DNA of 64,000 nt from Acanthaster planci (taxonomy: Eukaryota > Echinodermata > Asteroidea > Valvatida > Acanthasteridae): the NCBI RefSeq assembly GCF_001949145.1, contig NW_019091401.1, positions 191,492 through 255,491 on the forward strand. The letters run 5' to 3'. Positions 12,745-25,500 of this stretch are shown one piece after another; position 1 is the first letter of the stretch; every line of letters starts with the position of its first letter. A model generated the notes under the pieces. It made no database searches. It had not been told where the DNA came from and was given only the letters and a program-made list of their open reading frames with translations. The position numbers and the translations under genes are program-made.

Positions 12745-14224
12745 GCATGCTTCCTCTTCTTCAAAACCACCCGAGGTAGGATTGTCCAAAGGGAAATACA
12801 GAAGGAAATTTCATGGAATTTTTATCAAGATAACTTGCAGATGATGATGGCAGACATCGAGAAGTTCCCTGCGGAGCGTTCTGTTCATTTTAGCAACTAG
12901 CAAGTTGTCTTGGGTTGAGATTTTTGTTCAGGGTTACGTGGCAGATGTATACATGATAAGAACTGTAATAGGCTTTTCAAGAGTTTCCAGTTTGGCATCT
13001 CTTAGGGGTCAGAGATACACGAAAACCTATCACCTGATGAAAGTGGAAAGAAATGGAGAAACTGGCCTTTATGACGGTTGTTTACGTTGATGTCATTATA
13101 TCAAATCTTTATCACTGACATAGCAGTTTGCCAAAAAGATTCAGGGAAGTTATGGAATGGACTTAAGGTATTTGGAAAAGGTCCTTTTGTTTTTACACAT
13201 AAATACGCATATCCATAAATACAAAAAACTACAACTTGTGCTTTTATCATTCATGATATCGTTCACTTTGAAGTTAGGGAAAATTGTTTGAATACACTAC
13301 TGATCAAGATGGTTAAACAAGGGAAAACTCTTTTCATAGATTGTATTGTTGAACATTTTATTTATTCTCGGCTTGTTTCATCGTTTGCCTGACTGACTTT
13401 TGGAGAACAGCAGAACACTGTCTCTATCACATTGCCGTTTCCACTAATCATTATTTGTAGTTTTCTCTAATCCCAAAGTCTGACTGCATCCATTTTTATT
13501 CTGTGAATATGGCAGGTGGATTGCCAGAGTAAAATGAAATTAAGGTTACAGAATAAAAAATGCTAGTATCTTAATAAGAGTAGAGATGCAAGTAAGAACT
13601 GTTGAGTGGCCGGAACCCATTATCAATTTAGTATAAAAAGCAGACCCACTTTCCGTGTGAAGTGTACATTGTATTTGATTTGGATGTTATGTTGAATTGA
13701 TTGATTGAATAGCCATCAAATAAAAATAGTGTTACATTGGAATCAACATGTGTTTGGAAAATCAGAATTACCTCTTCTATCAAGGATGCAGAAAACCAGA
13801 CAAATCAAAAGTTGCTGTGTAATCTGCGGGCTCCGAACAATACATCCTTTATCACAGCAGACATCAGTGGTTTACGGAGCTCGTTTTCAGCAATGCTTTT
13901 GATGCCTTGCCTTTGATTGTTGAGTAAAGTGCCCAGACTATTAAACGTGTCCAAATATTATGAAACTTGGATTGCACACACACAGTGACTGAGATACCAG
14001 AGAATAACTTGGTGTCAAACACGCTTTCATCTTCACAAACTTGAGGGTATCTCTTAAAACCATTAATGAGAGTGATGGTCTTTTGATACGAATTATTAAA
14101 CTGGGATTCTTTTAACCTTCAAATGACGATCTGGTCACCCGTCACTATCTTATTCTTGTGAGATTGTTCAACGAAATTCCTTGAAAATTTTCATAGATAC
14201 GGAAAAAGCTACATATGTCGGTGG
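12745..14224. other. UQCRC2 3' region; convergent intergenic space
   Basis: UQCRC2 (+) and the FKBP gene (-) end towards each other here. The region is AT-rich and holds the UQCRC2 3' UTR. I see no additional gene. Confidence 0.6.
13552..13557 (+). terminator. Candidate poly(A) signal for UQCRC2
   Basis: AATAAA about 810 bp after the UQCRC2 stop. A second AATAAA lies at 13719-13724. Which one is used cannot be told without transcript data. Confidence 0.35.
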
Positions 14225-16586
14225 CTAGAGTTCGTCCCACTTGGGCAGATGGAATTCTTCCCACTGGATTAAGCCATCTTTGTTCTTGTCCACTTCTTCC
14301 ATCTTTTCGTCCGTCAGTTCATCTACTATTGGTGCTCCCCGTGGAAACATCTCACCATCACCAACGAAGGAATCGTACAACTGTTTGAAAAAGGAGAAGG
14401 ACTATTAACCAATAACTATTACTGAACTGTGTAGAGAATTTCATCACTTCCCTCCAACGTGGCACTTTTCCTGAAACACATATCCCACTGAGCCAGGTTG
14501 GTATTTCAAAAGGCTAGGTCTTTGGGGAATAAAAGTGCTCGCGTGAGTCAGCGTATGGGAGCGCTGATAGGACAGACCATAGAGATCATAATGGGACAGA
14601 CTATCGCGCACGCGTGCTGCTGTTCCTGAATAGCCTCAGTTGTTGCATTTAGTGGGACCGTTGTAATAATTGCTCCTCTTACTTTGGCTATGCCAGTCCA
14701 TCATCTTTAATCCCTAACGCTGGTGGTTATTTCCGCCCCTTCTCTAAAGGACATAACGTATTTTCTAAAACACTAAGGACATGATAGCACCTGTTGTTAA
14801 ATCAATGACCCTGAGTTTTACGCCATTACCATTTAGGCCGCACTCTAGGGGAATGGAGCTATATTCACCCACCTCTTCTCGCTGTATGACGCCGTCATTG
14901 TTCCCGTCCATCCTCTTAAACATGTTGGGCATGCCCTTCTGATAGTTTGGCACGGCACCCAGTAAAACCACCTCAAAGATCAGGTCTTCACCCCTGGGAA
15001 TCTTGTCCCCTGCACAGGTCAGAAAGTGATTAATTCATACAGAGACAGGAGGTGGAGGAAAATGAACATATTTGGACGATTGTTCCTGCGCCAATTTTCA
15101 TTTTGAAATGAAATTGTACCCAAACTAGATTATTCTACACTGTGTTAGTTGTGTCTTGAACCGTTCGATCCTTTTTACATGAAGATTAAGGCCTATATCA
15201 CTGGCTGTTGGCAGAACTAGGGGGTAGGCCCTACACCTTGCAGGTGGGAACTTGGGGGCCTCATTTTCTGGAGGGATACTCATTAGGTTCGGTCAAACTA
15301 AAACACCGATCGAGGCAAAAACTCTACTCTTATTTCTGAACGGGGTTTGGGGGTTGGACACACGGGAGGGTAGACCTTGAGCGTGGAACCCTTGTTCCCT
15401 ATACCACCTGCTCCCTAGTTTTGCCTCTGGATGGAGTTCACCAACCTTTGAATTCCTCCCGGCCGTTCCGGACCAGGGAAGCCGGTACGGTGAGGCGGCG
15501 CCGCTCCCCAATGCACATGCCGATGATTCCAAGCTCTAGCCCCTTGATGGAGTCCCCTATGCCCATGCGGAACGGGATGGACAGTCCCTCAGATCCATCT
15601 TCCTTGTACCTAAAACCCAAACATGGAGTGAGAATGTCGCACCTTTGTTTATTAACCCTGATGCTTCGACGCTTTTGTCAAACGTCCTAGAGCGGTCTAT
15701 TTAAGTTTACTCAAAATGCACCTCTGCAACTTCGTGCATGCCACATGACAGCTCATACAATTGGAGAGATTTAGGGAGTTACGAGAAAACAGCGGTAAAT
15801 TTTCTTCCTCATTGGACCTCTCAACACCTAAAAAGGAAGAAGAGATTGCTTTATTCTGTGTGTAATGTGATTGAGTTCACGCGTGTTGCAACTTGAGATG
15901 ACCGACTCTTGGCAAATCCGCTTTAAAAAGTTCCTTCATATTAATTGCATGTAGACCTACATGCATGTAGAAATGAGTAGGTACCTCCTCTTATTACAGA
16001 AGCAAGATACAAGTTCTGTTGTCTAACTTTACCTTGTTGAATGAAAAAATAAATAAGTAAACCCACACACAGGGTTGGCAAATGGCCGTACTCACGTTGT
16101 GATGAATTCACTGTTATCCGAGGCCTTGAATCCCCGCAGATGTACCGTGACGGAATCGTCATTAGTCGCCTTGAGTCTATCACAAAACTTTCCCTCTTCG
16201 AGAACCTCAACCTTGACAAGGTGTCTCTCCTCTTCCCCCTTCCTCGGAACCTCTTTTTTCTTCTCCCCTTTGCCCTCGTCTTCGTCACTTGCCTTCTCGT
16301 CTGCGCCTCCCTCTGCTTCTTTCTCCTCGCCTACCTCAGTTTCATCTTTATCTCTGGGTGCTTCCTCTTTGTCTAATTTCCCCTCCTGTGTTTCCTCTGC
16401 GTACTTCTCCCCGGGAGCCTTATCGTCGTGCCCCTTCGTTGATACACACTCGTCCTTACTAACGCAAACTCCGTCCGCGTCTTTTATAGCGTCTTTGGTT
16501 TTCACGCCATTCTTTGTCTCCGTATCTTCAGCATAGACAAAGGATATGACGAAAATACACAGCATTGCCACTTTTTGGAGATTCAT
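14225..16586 (-). CDS. ER FKBP-type protein with two EF-hands and acidic insertion (FKBP7/14-like)
   Basis: Four exons on the minus strand: 16096-16586, 15446-15609, 14873-15009, 14225-14380; phases agree, 315 residues. The start chosen gives a signal peptide (MNLQKVAMLCIFVISFVYA); an upstream in-frame Met lies before it but would bury the signal. Residues 20-122 are Lys/Glu/Asp-rich and of low complexity. An FKBP domain follows at about 124-240, then EF-hand loops DGNNDGVIQREE (253-264) and DKNKDGLIQWEE (295-306), and the end KWDEL, a KDEL-like ER retrieval signal. The order signal, FKBP, two EF-hands, xDEL is that of ER FKBP7/FKBP14, which act on collagen folding; those are only about 210-220 residues, so the acidic segment is extra. 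Several pocket aromatics of active FKBPs are replaced: VHLRGF for VHYxGx, KGLELG for KGWDxG, and no GYG. Peptidyl-prolyl isomerase activity is therefore doubtful. The exon 3 reading frame continues past its donor for a few codons but then loses homology. Confidence 0.87.
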
Positions 16587-17630
16587 TTTTGATGGTAATG
16601 AAAGCGCAAGGATGCAAATTGACCAACAGTTGCAACTGCAAAAACGATCACTATAATTGTATCGTTTCAACTGCTCAGTAATTTATTGTTTAGTCAAGTG
16701 TAATGTTACACGTGTACAATTTACCAGAAACTGACGAAAGTGTGCTTTTTCCCATGCATGCTGACTAGAGCTTGTTATCGGCGAAGACCATGTTTGTGTT
16801 TAATATCCGTGGGAGAAATACGGGCTGCCGCCGGACGGTAGAAGAGATACAGGACGGTGGCGTTATCTCGGTTCGTTGTTGCAATACCGGCAATCAACGC
16901 GAGTCACGCGGCAAGAGCCGGCCCCGTTCCACGATTCGACGTGGCAACTTTACACAAAGCCACGCCGCTGAACTGAGATAAAAACTAATGGAACTGTGCT
17001 AGCGAGATCCATGCTAAGTTGTAAATACGCTGCTCAGGGTAGTCATTTATGGGAACAAAGTCTACTGATACATACACTTGGCTATCCGCTTCTATTTATA
17101 CATGTACCACAATTACAATATCCAAAATACCACCACCTAAAAAATGACTTCCAGTAATCTTGACAACTGTAAATTCATTGAAGCCAAATTTAAGATGCCC
17201 CATTAAAGTAGAGTATCAGCCTCATAGTTCACAGTGAACATACTGCTAGTCAACCTCATGAACACATGAACCATTGTGATAGCTTGATATCACCGGAGTG
17301 GAGCAAAGGTAATTATTTTAAAGAACAAATCATATACATGTAACCAGAACATCAAACCATAATTAAACAAAGTACAATAAACAGATTTCCAAATTGAAAG
17401 CATTATTTGGAGTGGAATAAAAGAAAATATTTTAATATCTTTTGATTTATAATGAAACTCATGTTACTCACAGGCTTCACGATTTGATTGATATTTATCA
17501 GATCAAAGAATATTACTTCTTTCCGTCGGTTTTCTTCATGAAAACGTCATATTCAAAAGATTGTTGAAATCACTGGGACGCTATTTGCTCGACCAGTCAG
17601 AAAGAAATTTAGCTTGGGGGTTGTTTATGT
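16587..17630. other. Intergenic between the FKBP and DHCR7 genes
   Basis: This holds the upstream region of the FKBP gene and the downstream region of DHCR7. A CpG-rich stretch at about 16790-16985 stands out and may be promoter-proximal. It contains CGACGTGG at 16937-16944 and CCACG at 16929-16933. No gene is supported. Confidence 0.5.
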
Positions 17631-20600
17631 TTAAAACAGCATGGGTATGAGTCTATACGGGACCTTAGCAATGTACTTGTCCCAAGACGATCCGTACTTG
17701 GCCCTGCAACGGTGCTCGTCCCGTATGCATCGATGCAACAGTAGTATGGTCATGAAGATAATGTAGAAGTGTGGGTGCAGGTGCGTCACTCCACAGGCCA
17801 GACAGTAAGCCAGTGAGCCCATCAGGTCTCCAGTATAGTTCATGTGCCTGGCTACCCCCCACCACCCGGACAAGAGCAGCTTGCTTTGACGCTTCTTGCC
17901 GTCGCTGCTGAAGTACTCCACCTCCAAATACCGTGGCTTGCTGCCCCAGATATTGGCCTGGCCATTCGTACGACGGAAGAAGTCTTTCTGGTGGTTGACG
18001 GCCCGGAAGATATAGTAGCCACCCAAGCCCAAGGCCAGAACACCGGCAGCTGCCGGCTGGGAAAGCTGAACAGGATGGAACACCAGGAAGAACCCCTACA
18101 GCATGGGAAGGAATATCATAAATTACAACCTAGTAGCAGGAGCAATAAAATATGAGAAAAAAAGAAGTATAGAATGATCGCCATCATCTCATCGTCAACA
18201 ATGTCATGCCTTCTACCACGGTCTATATTGTATCTAGACCTTGGCCATCTTTAGCATTGCCAGCATTGGAACTCTATTGTCTTTGTTTTAAACGTCGCAG
18301 CCATTATGTATATCATTTTTGTCATTGCTGTCTCTGTCGTTGTCGTCTAAGTTAGACCGTAGGTAGCTTGTCAACGACCGTTATCATGGTCATTATCTTC
18401 ACTGCAGTCATATAGGCCTAATTCGTTAATGTGACAATCAAATCACCGTTAATATCACCAACCGACTTAAGGTTTTCTCCGGCATTTCGTAACATACCTG
18501 GAGCGTGTACATGGTGGGTAGCCACACAGAGTCGCCCCATCCCAGGTAGAAGCCAAAGTGGTCGTGATGCATATCGATGGTGTTGAGGTACCACGCCTCG
18601 TTCCAGAAGAAATCTACGACATACATGGCTTGCAAGACGTTCACCAAGATCATGGAGTTTGTCACGTAGCCGTAAAGCTCATACTGCTTCCACGCGTAGG
18701 ACATGTTGATAATTGTCCAGGCAACGATGCCGGGTCGACCGTTGAAGAAGAGTTTGAAATCAAACCATTTTCCGATCCGCGGGTTGAACTCGATACCCAT
18801 CAGGAAGTCGTAGAAAAGATTCCCGCTGAATTTGCGGTCTTCCGGGAAGGACGGGAACAGGTAGGCCTTGACCATAGCGAAGACGCTGACGGTGTAGCCC
18901 ATGATGTTCATCATGATCAGCATTGAGCCGTAGTTGTCCACGATAATGGTTGGGGAGAACCAGCGGAAGTACAAGCCATTTGCGAGGAAGAGCCCGTTGG
19001 AGATGAACCAAGCTTGCAGGCCGTTTACCCCGTACTTGAGACGGTTTCCTGCTGGGGTGATGGCACCAAGGCAGATCCCACCACGGTAGCCGGGAATGAC
19101 GTAGTGACAGACATCGGGAAGATACCACAGGAGTACCTGGCAAACCCACATTGTTAGAGATTGAGCAAAGGACGGTAAAAACGAAGAATCCAGTGTTTGA
19201 ATACACTTATTCCCCTCAACTTGGCAATTTTTTTCAAACCCCGATTATTTTCCCCACAATGGAAACTTTTGTTCAAGCTCTTCTTGACTGTTTCTGGAAC
19301 ACTGACATTTTTTTCTCATCATATGGCAACATGGCTCCTAACGCCCTTGGACCTGGCGCTAATTTAAACAAAGATTTTAAAAGGTATCTTTAAAGAGTAA
19401 CTCTTGAAACATAACCAGAATTAATTCTATTTATCACTTGAGGCAAAAGCAAACACGAACGCGAAATTATGACGTCAGATCAAAACATTTGTGCTGCGAA
19501 TTTCCACGAGGTGAACACATCTCAACTCAAACAAATTTTGCTGCGTATGTTTCGTGACGTCATACTCGCTTTCGCGTTTGCCTAAAGTAAACCTGCCTCT
19601 TTTACGGTGAAACCGCGGTCGGCATTGAACAAAGGCCCTATTTCTCATGAATTATGGTCAGAGGTTGGGTTCAGTGATTTATAGGTCTGCATCGTACCTG
19701 GAGAGAAAACCAAGAAAGGTAGACCACCACACCCTTAAGGGTCAGAGAGGGGGCATATTCCCATAACTGGATCAACGTGACGTCACCCTGATAGAGCTTG
19801 AAGACTGGTGTAGTGAGCTCGCATTGGTAGTGCGTGCATGAGATGAGATAGTAGAAGACCAGTACCGGACAGCAAGTTAGCATGAAGATCACGCCAAACA
19901 TGGTCAGGAAGTCGGCAGTCCTGGATAAACATCCATACAGGACGGGGTCAGTATTAAATATACTTTAGCATAGACCGTGCAACAAGGGTACGTTGTGACC
20001 ATCATGAACGGCAGTTACTCATGGGTTCCCTATACATCAAATTCATGTTATCAGAATGTAAATGGTGTTTATTGCTATGACAGGTTTTGATCTAGACACG
20101 TGATTGTCCTAAGCAATTTTTTCCCTGCAATTGAGGGTCACAAAATCGAGCGAAGTTGTTTTTAATCCGCATTGCACGGAAAGTTTCTGCGCAGAAAATG
20201 AACTTAATTTGACGAAAAAGGCACGAGTAAGGTCTCCAGGAACAAATTACATAGCGAATGAAGTAGAAATGTAAGATATGGTTATTTCTCCATGCTTTGA
20301 AATTTGATAGAAGTTTAAACATTTGCCGCTAAATTCGAGGAATTTAACGAGAAAGGCATTTTCTTGGGGAGGAAGCGAGGCGAAGCCGCCTCCCAAAAAA
20401 CGGTCGCAGAGACTAATAATTTCGTGCACAAGTTGTTGAACTTGCTCAGGTTGACATGGCCGGGGCGTGGCTGTTATACTTGACCTATACGGGATTCAAG
20501 GCGTGCAGTAAAGCCTCACTAAACAACTTGACGTTAGCAACTCTGTCCCTATCACTATTTACACCCACTCCATCGAACCATCTGTGACGACTCTCTGATC

Positions 20601-20799
20601 TACACAAATAAGTCATTATCGGTATGCAACTGTGAAATTTAGGGCCGTGGAGTAAAGACACCTTCAAATTTCTACAAATGAAAACTAACACCATTAGAAT
20701 TTGCTCTTACCATGCACGTCCCCACTCTCCTGGAGTCTGCGCATTACTTGCTTTGGTTCCATTTTCGATCCTCTGCCTTGGACTAGGTTTCTTCTTCAT
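17631..20799 (-). CDS. DHCR7: 7-dehydrocholesterol reductase
   Basis: Four exons on the minus strand: 20711-20799, 19698-19920, 18498-19136, 17631-18095; 471 residues (human 475), all junctions in phase. The enzyme reduces the C7-C8 double bond of 7-dehydrocholesterol with NADPH, the last step of the Kandutsch-Russell route, in the ER membrane. Exon 1 starts [10 protein letters not shown] and ends in EWGRAW, matching the human WGRAW split at the same codon phase, which fixes the first exon. Both sterol-reductase family signatures are present: GIEFNPRIG with KLFFNGRPG (about 218-240) and [18 protein letters not shown] (about 395-412). The C-terminal block [15 protein letters not shown] is also conserved. 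The protein is very hydrophobic, as expected for a multispanning membrane enzyme. It looks intact. Confidence 0.97.
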
Positions 20800-21560
20800 C
20801 TTGCGAGAACGAAACAGATGTTTCTAAAACTCCAAGAAAAAAGGGTTCTTTGCCGCGTGCACTCTGCATCAGATATGGCCAAGGGAACAGTGTTTCATTC
20901 GACTAAAAACATTGACGAGCAGAGTTCCTTTCCCCCAAATAGCGCTGACACTCTATAAATAACTCTAACCGGTGCTGACTGAGATTACAGTAATCGTCTT
21001 CTTCCTGTTCTGCCCCGCACAATATCCCAGCACAAAGAGTAACTGGTGGCCAGACTAATAGGCAACTTTACAGTGCACCGTGCCAGATTATATTTGGAGA
21101 ACTGCTGGCTAAAGTTTTTAATTGACCTCAAACAAACACCCCGAGCTGTTCTTTGTCTGATACACTCTTTCACAAGAACTGATATGATGTTGAACAAACG
21201 GTGACTGATGACACCAAACAGTCATGGATGATTTCGCACGAACTTTTCAGATCCAGATTTTAAGGTTTAATCGTGTATTCCTCATCTCTAACTGGCCCCC
21301 CAAAACTTACGATGGATCGGTAAAAACAAAGCAGAACAGTTTCATGAACCAGCCGAACTGTGAAGCTAAAAAGCAAAGGAAGAACTGTGGCTTGTATGAT
21401 CTGTAGAAGCACTGCTTCCCATAAAATGGCGTCTTTGACCTTGTCCTTAAAAATGAGAAACTAATCCTAGCTTAGTGGGAAACACAATCGACATGCATGG
21501 CTGCATAGTTTTTATGGTCTTTCATATACAACATATACATGTACATGTACGGTGTACTTT

Positions 21561-21622
21561 AGCCCAGGTTGGACGTCTACATTGCAGTAGCAATGCAATG
21601 TAGACGTCGTCCAACCTGGGCT
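21561..21622. repeat. Near-perfect palindrome, minimal foldback element
   Basis: The left half AGCCCAGGTTGGACG plus TCTACATTGCA is mirrored on the right, differing only by a 3-bp ACG duplication. ACATGTAC repeats flank both sides. The arm sequence recurs at both ends of the larger element at 28114-28794, so this looks like an internally deleted derivative consisting only of the termini. Confidence 0.7.
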
Positions 21623-22412
21623 GTACATGTACATGCATTTTATAAGCCTGACTTCGGAAGGTTTCGGCAAGACCATGCACCATGATCTTCAGCGGCTGAG
21701 CTTTTGATAACGAATAGGATCAGTGGTTCTGAAAATCTTCGCTGGGGAAAAGTTAATGTATTAAGGAAATGACACATTGATTTTGCCAGACATAGCCCCC
21801 AAGGTACATGGACTGGCGCGTACGTTGGCCGCTCACAAAGAAAGGTTGGTTAAATTTAAGTTCCACAAACAAAACGTGACAGACAAAAGTAGGGCTACTA
21901 ACTTCGAAAACCCGTTTTTTTCTCCACACGTGGCAAAGGTAATTCACAGTTTATGGTCGGTCCTTTATTAGCTCAACGGCAAAGAAGCATTTTGTGGAGT
22001 GGAATCGTTCTTCAATGATTGAAGAAACAAGTAATTTCATAATTCAGCATAAGAAATCAACCCTACTGATATTTCTACTTTAAAATCAAACTGACGACGT
22101 CGAAAGACTGTAGAAACTGTTGTCAGAAAAGTTTGGGTAGAGTTCGATAAACTAATTCCACGCAATAGTGAATGTTCAAGTTCGTTAACCTTACAAAAAC
22201 CACGTTAATAGGACCAATAGTATGCGACCATCCATCTTATCGTTTAGTAACAAAACGTGCCGGTCTAAGTTCAACGAGGAGATAATTTTATAACACGTGG
22301 ATACCTAAATATAGAACCGATGTTGAAAATAACACCAGTTAGATAATTAAAATACAATGGTTTCAAAAGTTTGAGTGGGCTATATATAGTCGGAGCCTTA
22401 TTTAATCAGCAA

Positions 22413-22534
22413 AAGGCCGTGTCCAAAACGGGCTTCCAGAGCTACGGCTAGGTCTATTGTCTACGCGTCTTACGCATTTCCAATGGAGTGAATACCTAGA
22501 CCTAGCTCTAGACAAGAGATTCGGATGCGGCCTT
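22413..22534. mobile_element. Small MITE, 122 bp, AAGGCCG ends
   Basis: It starts AAGGCCGTGTCC and ends with the inverse of AAGGCCGCATCC. The interior block ACCTAGACCTAGCTCTAGACAA is shared with 28341-28450, where the same left end also appears. It is non-coding, and I could not define the target duplication. Confidence 0.65.
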
Positions 22535-25500
22535 AAAGTACACTGCCGCGTCGGAAAAACAAGACTTGTCATATTGAGGCCGCTATTTGCGGAACTTGAC
22601 TAATTACCTACCTCTGAAAAAAGAAGAAGTAACATTTGTTTGTCAAACTGTTTGGCGTCTCAGATAACTGGATAATTTCCGAATATCTGTGGATCAATAC
22701 CTTTCCACAAACGTAAGTTTTGTGCCGCCAGAAGTTCAGACGATTTCCATTTGCGGATTTCCGTTTGTACTAACTGAATATAAGCTAAAAAGCCTCCTGT
22801 TCACTATGCGAAGCTGTACTGAGCAATCCAAGCCAAATGGAAACTAGCATTTCATGCTTCAAGGCCTTACTTATAATTTTCATGCATAAATGTGCATGCT
22901 GGTACATCTGTGCCAGCCGCTTGAATAATTCTAATTAGCACTTCTTTTCTACAGCTTGCAGAAAATTGCTTTCTGCTAAAAATATTCGTGCGAAATGGAA
23001 TGGAATTGTGTGGACCTATATTGGATCGAACTGCTTGACGTTGGAAGAATTGTAACGCCCCTTTCTGATCTTTTCTAGAAGGTTAGGGCAAGTTCCCTTC
23101 GGCCCCTCGTGACGCCCGTGGCTTTGTTTGATATGCGTTTCTGACCAAAAGTTTGCTTTTGCTTATCTAGTCAAATTACCATATGCATAAAGTAAGAATA
23201 CGACCGAAATTTCGAAAGTACGAAAGCCCACAAGTGTACAAGTACCTATTTTCAAAAATGTTTGTTTTTACAATGTATGAAGTTTCAAGTTCGCTTTTTT
23301 ATATCGCATAAAACAAATGTGAAAATATGTCTCATAAAACGAACTTTGATAAACGAAATCTCGTCAAAACAATTTTCTAAAATTAGACCTTCTAAAATGA
23401 ACTTTGGAATAGGCCTAACGAAAAATATCTTCGACTTTTTGAAACTGCGTACTCCATGGCACTAGCGGGCTTTCGCAGGTAAGATCGCATATGTACTGTT
23501 GCGGCGTCGCTTAGTCACTGTTGACAAAGGCTCAGCGTCCCATGACAAGCAACCTTTCCCAAGGCAGGAAATCTTATTGGATCATCCGGTGCACAGCTTA
23601 AAGTGAAGTTCCGATCAACTTTTCTTAGACATAATTTTTCTGCAATTCTATGCTCTTCTTTATCGTATGAAAACTATTTGACATCTCTTTTATTTAAAAT
23701 GTATATTAATATTATCCATGCTTTGGTGGACAACTGTGGGTGCTGTTGTTATGATGTCATACGGGGAATACATGGTTCATTACATAGGTTTTTACCGTTC
23801 AAATTGTGAACCAAGAATGTACACAAAGGGTTCCTTGTATGCCTATTGCTATGTACTTAAACGACAATGAATCGCCATAGAGGAGAAAATTTAGACTAGC
23901 AAAAGTTACCAGAAACAGAAAAATTTAGTTCACGTGAAGTATTTAAAAATAACAATAAATACATAACCGTTTCAAAAACATCGTAAATTTAACGTTTACC
24001 CCATTAATTGTTACCCCAAAATGAATAAAAAGATCCTGCGTTTCCCCACCCACAAAAAATGATTTGATGGCGTTATCCGAAGAACGCTGATATGTACAGT
24101 GTACATGTACTTTGCGCACAGTACATGCAGTATCGCACGCTTCAATAGACCACGGTGTGAATGATGTAGCTTGGCACACAGGCAAACACCGTCTCAGTTC
24201 AAGGTAGAAATTAAAAGACACAGTCGTACCGTCTCCAGGGGGAAATACTTATCACTCAGCTGCCAATTGATGAAACAAGCACGGCGGCTGATGCGTCATT
24301 TTCAAGCATAATGGTGTTTTATGTCCCATTTTCCATATTCGTCCGTTTCTTTCGTTTTTTCCTTTCCTCCCCTTTAATCTACTTTGTTTTGCAAGTGGAA
24401 GGTACATGGGGGGGGCCTCCCTTTCGATCCCCGACTCTCATGGCCTTGTTTGACCTTCAGTTTCAGCAAAACTTAAGGATGTACCATCCTTGCCTTTCTC
24501 CAGTCAAACGACCATGTGCATTACGTGAGACTGCGACACAAAAGTTCAAGGAACTTTTTTCCCACCGCAGAAAATCATTTCTTTCTGGATCATCCTGTGG
24601 ATGGCTTAAAATGAAAATGGGCAACCCGAAGGAAAATCTGGTTGGTGGATGCGTTCTTTAAGTCAAACAATAAGATTTGACCATTGGTCGATGTTCTTAC
24701 TTCGGTTGCGATAAGAACGGTGCCACTTTGCTGGTGTATCGCCCCTCGTGAGAAGCTTTGATTAACCTCCATCGCTGTCTTTCAGTCGTCGTTCCCGTTG
24801 ACAAGTCACTTCCATACGACCATTCACGTTGTGGCTGTGCTGATTTGACATCTGGATGGTGACTGGAGTTTACGTCACTGCATGATACCGCAGTAAGGCG
24901 AATGTGCAAAATGATTACGAGAAGGGTGTTAACAAAATTCAGGTTTAATTCGCACGCGTACAGATCTCGAGAAATAGATTTTTGAAAAATTGCCAGGCAG
25001 TATTTGAGATCAGAAGAAAATCTTGAAATCATCTTAATATAACGTATACTCTGAAACAAGGGCGGTTTCAGGAACATGGGGGGCAATTTTCTTTTTCTGG
25101 GGGCATCAAAACTTTCAGAGGGATCGAATAAAGAGAAAAGAAATAGACTAGAAATCGCCCATCTCTCATTAAAAAATCCCTTTTTTGCTCATTTTTGGGG
25201 AGCAATGCCCACGTTGCCCCTCGATGTGCCAGTAGTTGTGAAGTCGTTGAACACCAACAATAACCAATTGGTAACTTCAGTTACATGTAACTGACTTCTT
25301 GGAAAGGCCAGCATTTTGTCTAAACCTAATTCTACATGTATACGCAGCCTTTTACTTTCGTTATTTAATTTACCATCGTCACATACTTAACACAACAATA
25401 AAGATGCGCCTATATTAAACAAAATACAAAACACTAAACTATTACAGCGATCATGACAATATTCATTTACCTGTGGTTTTATTATGTGGTTAAGGAAAAC

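Noticed and set aside
14765-14872. Continuation of FKBP exon 3 as coding sequence past EEVGEYSS
   Set aside because: A good GTGGGT donor lies at the end of the first EF-hand loop, and the next exon (14225-14380) joins in phase with the second EF-hand; the read-through has no homology.
16075-16536. Ser-rich plus-strand frame opposite FKBP exon 1
   Set aside because: It is the antisense of the Lys/Glu-rich acidic segment, which reads as Ser/Leu/Phe-rich on the other strand.
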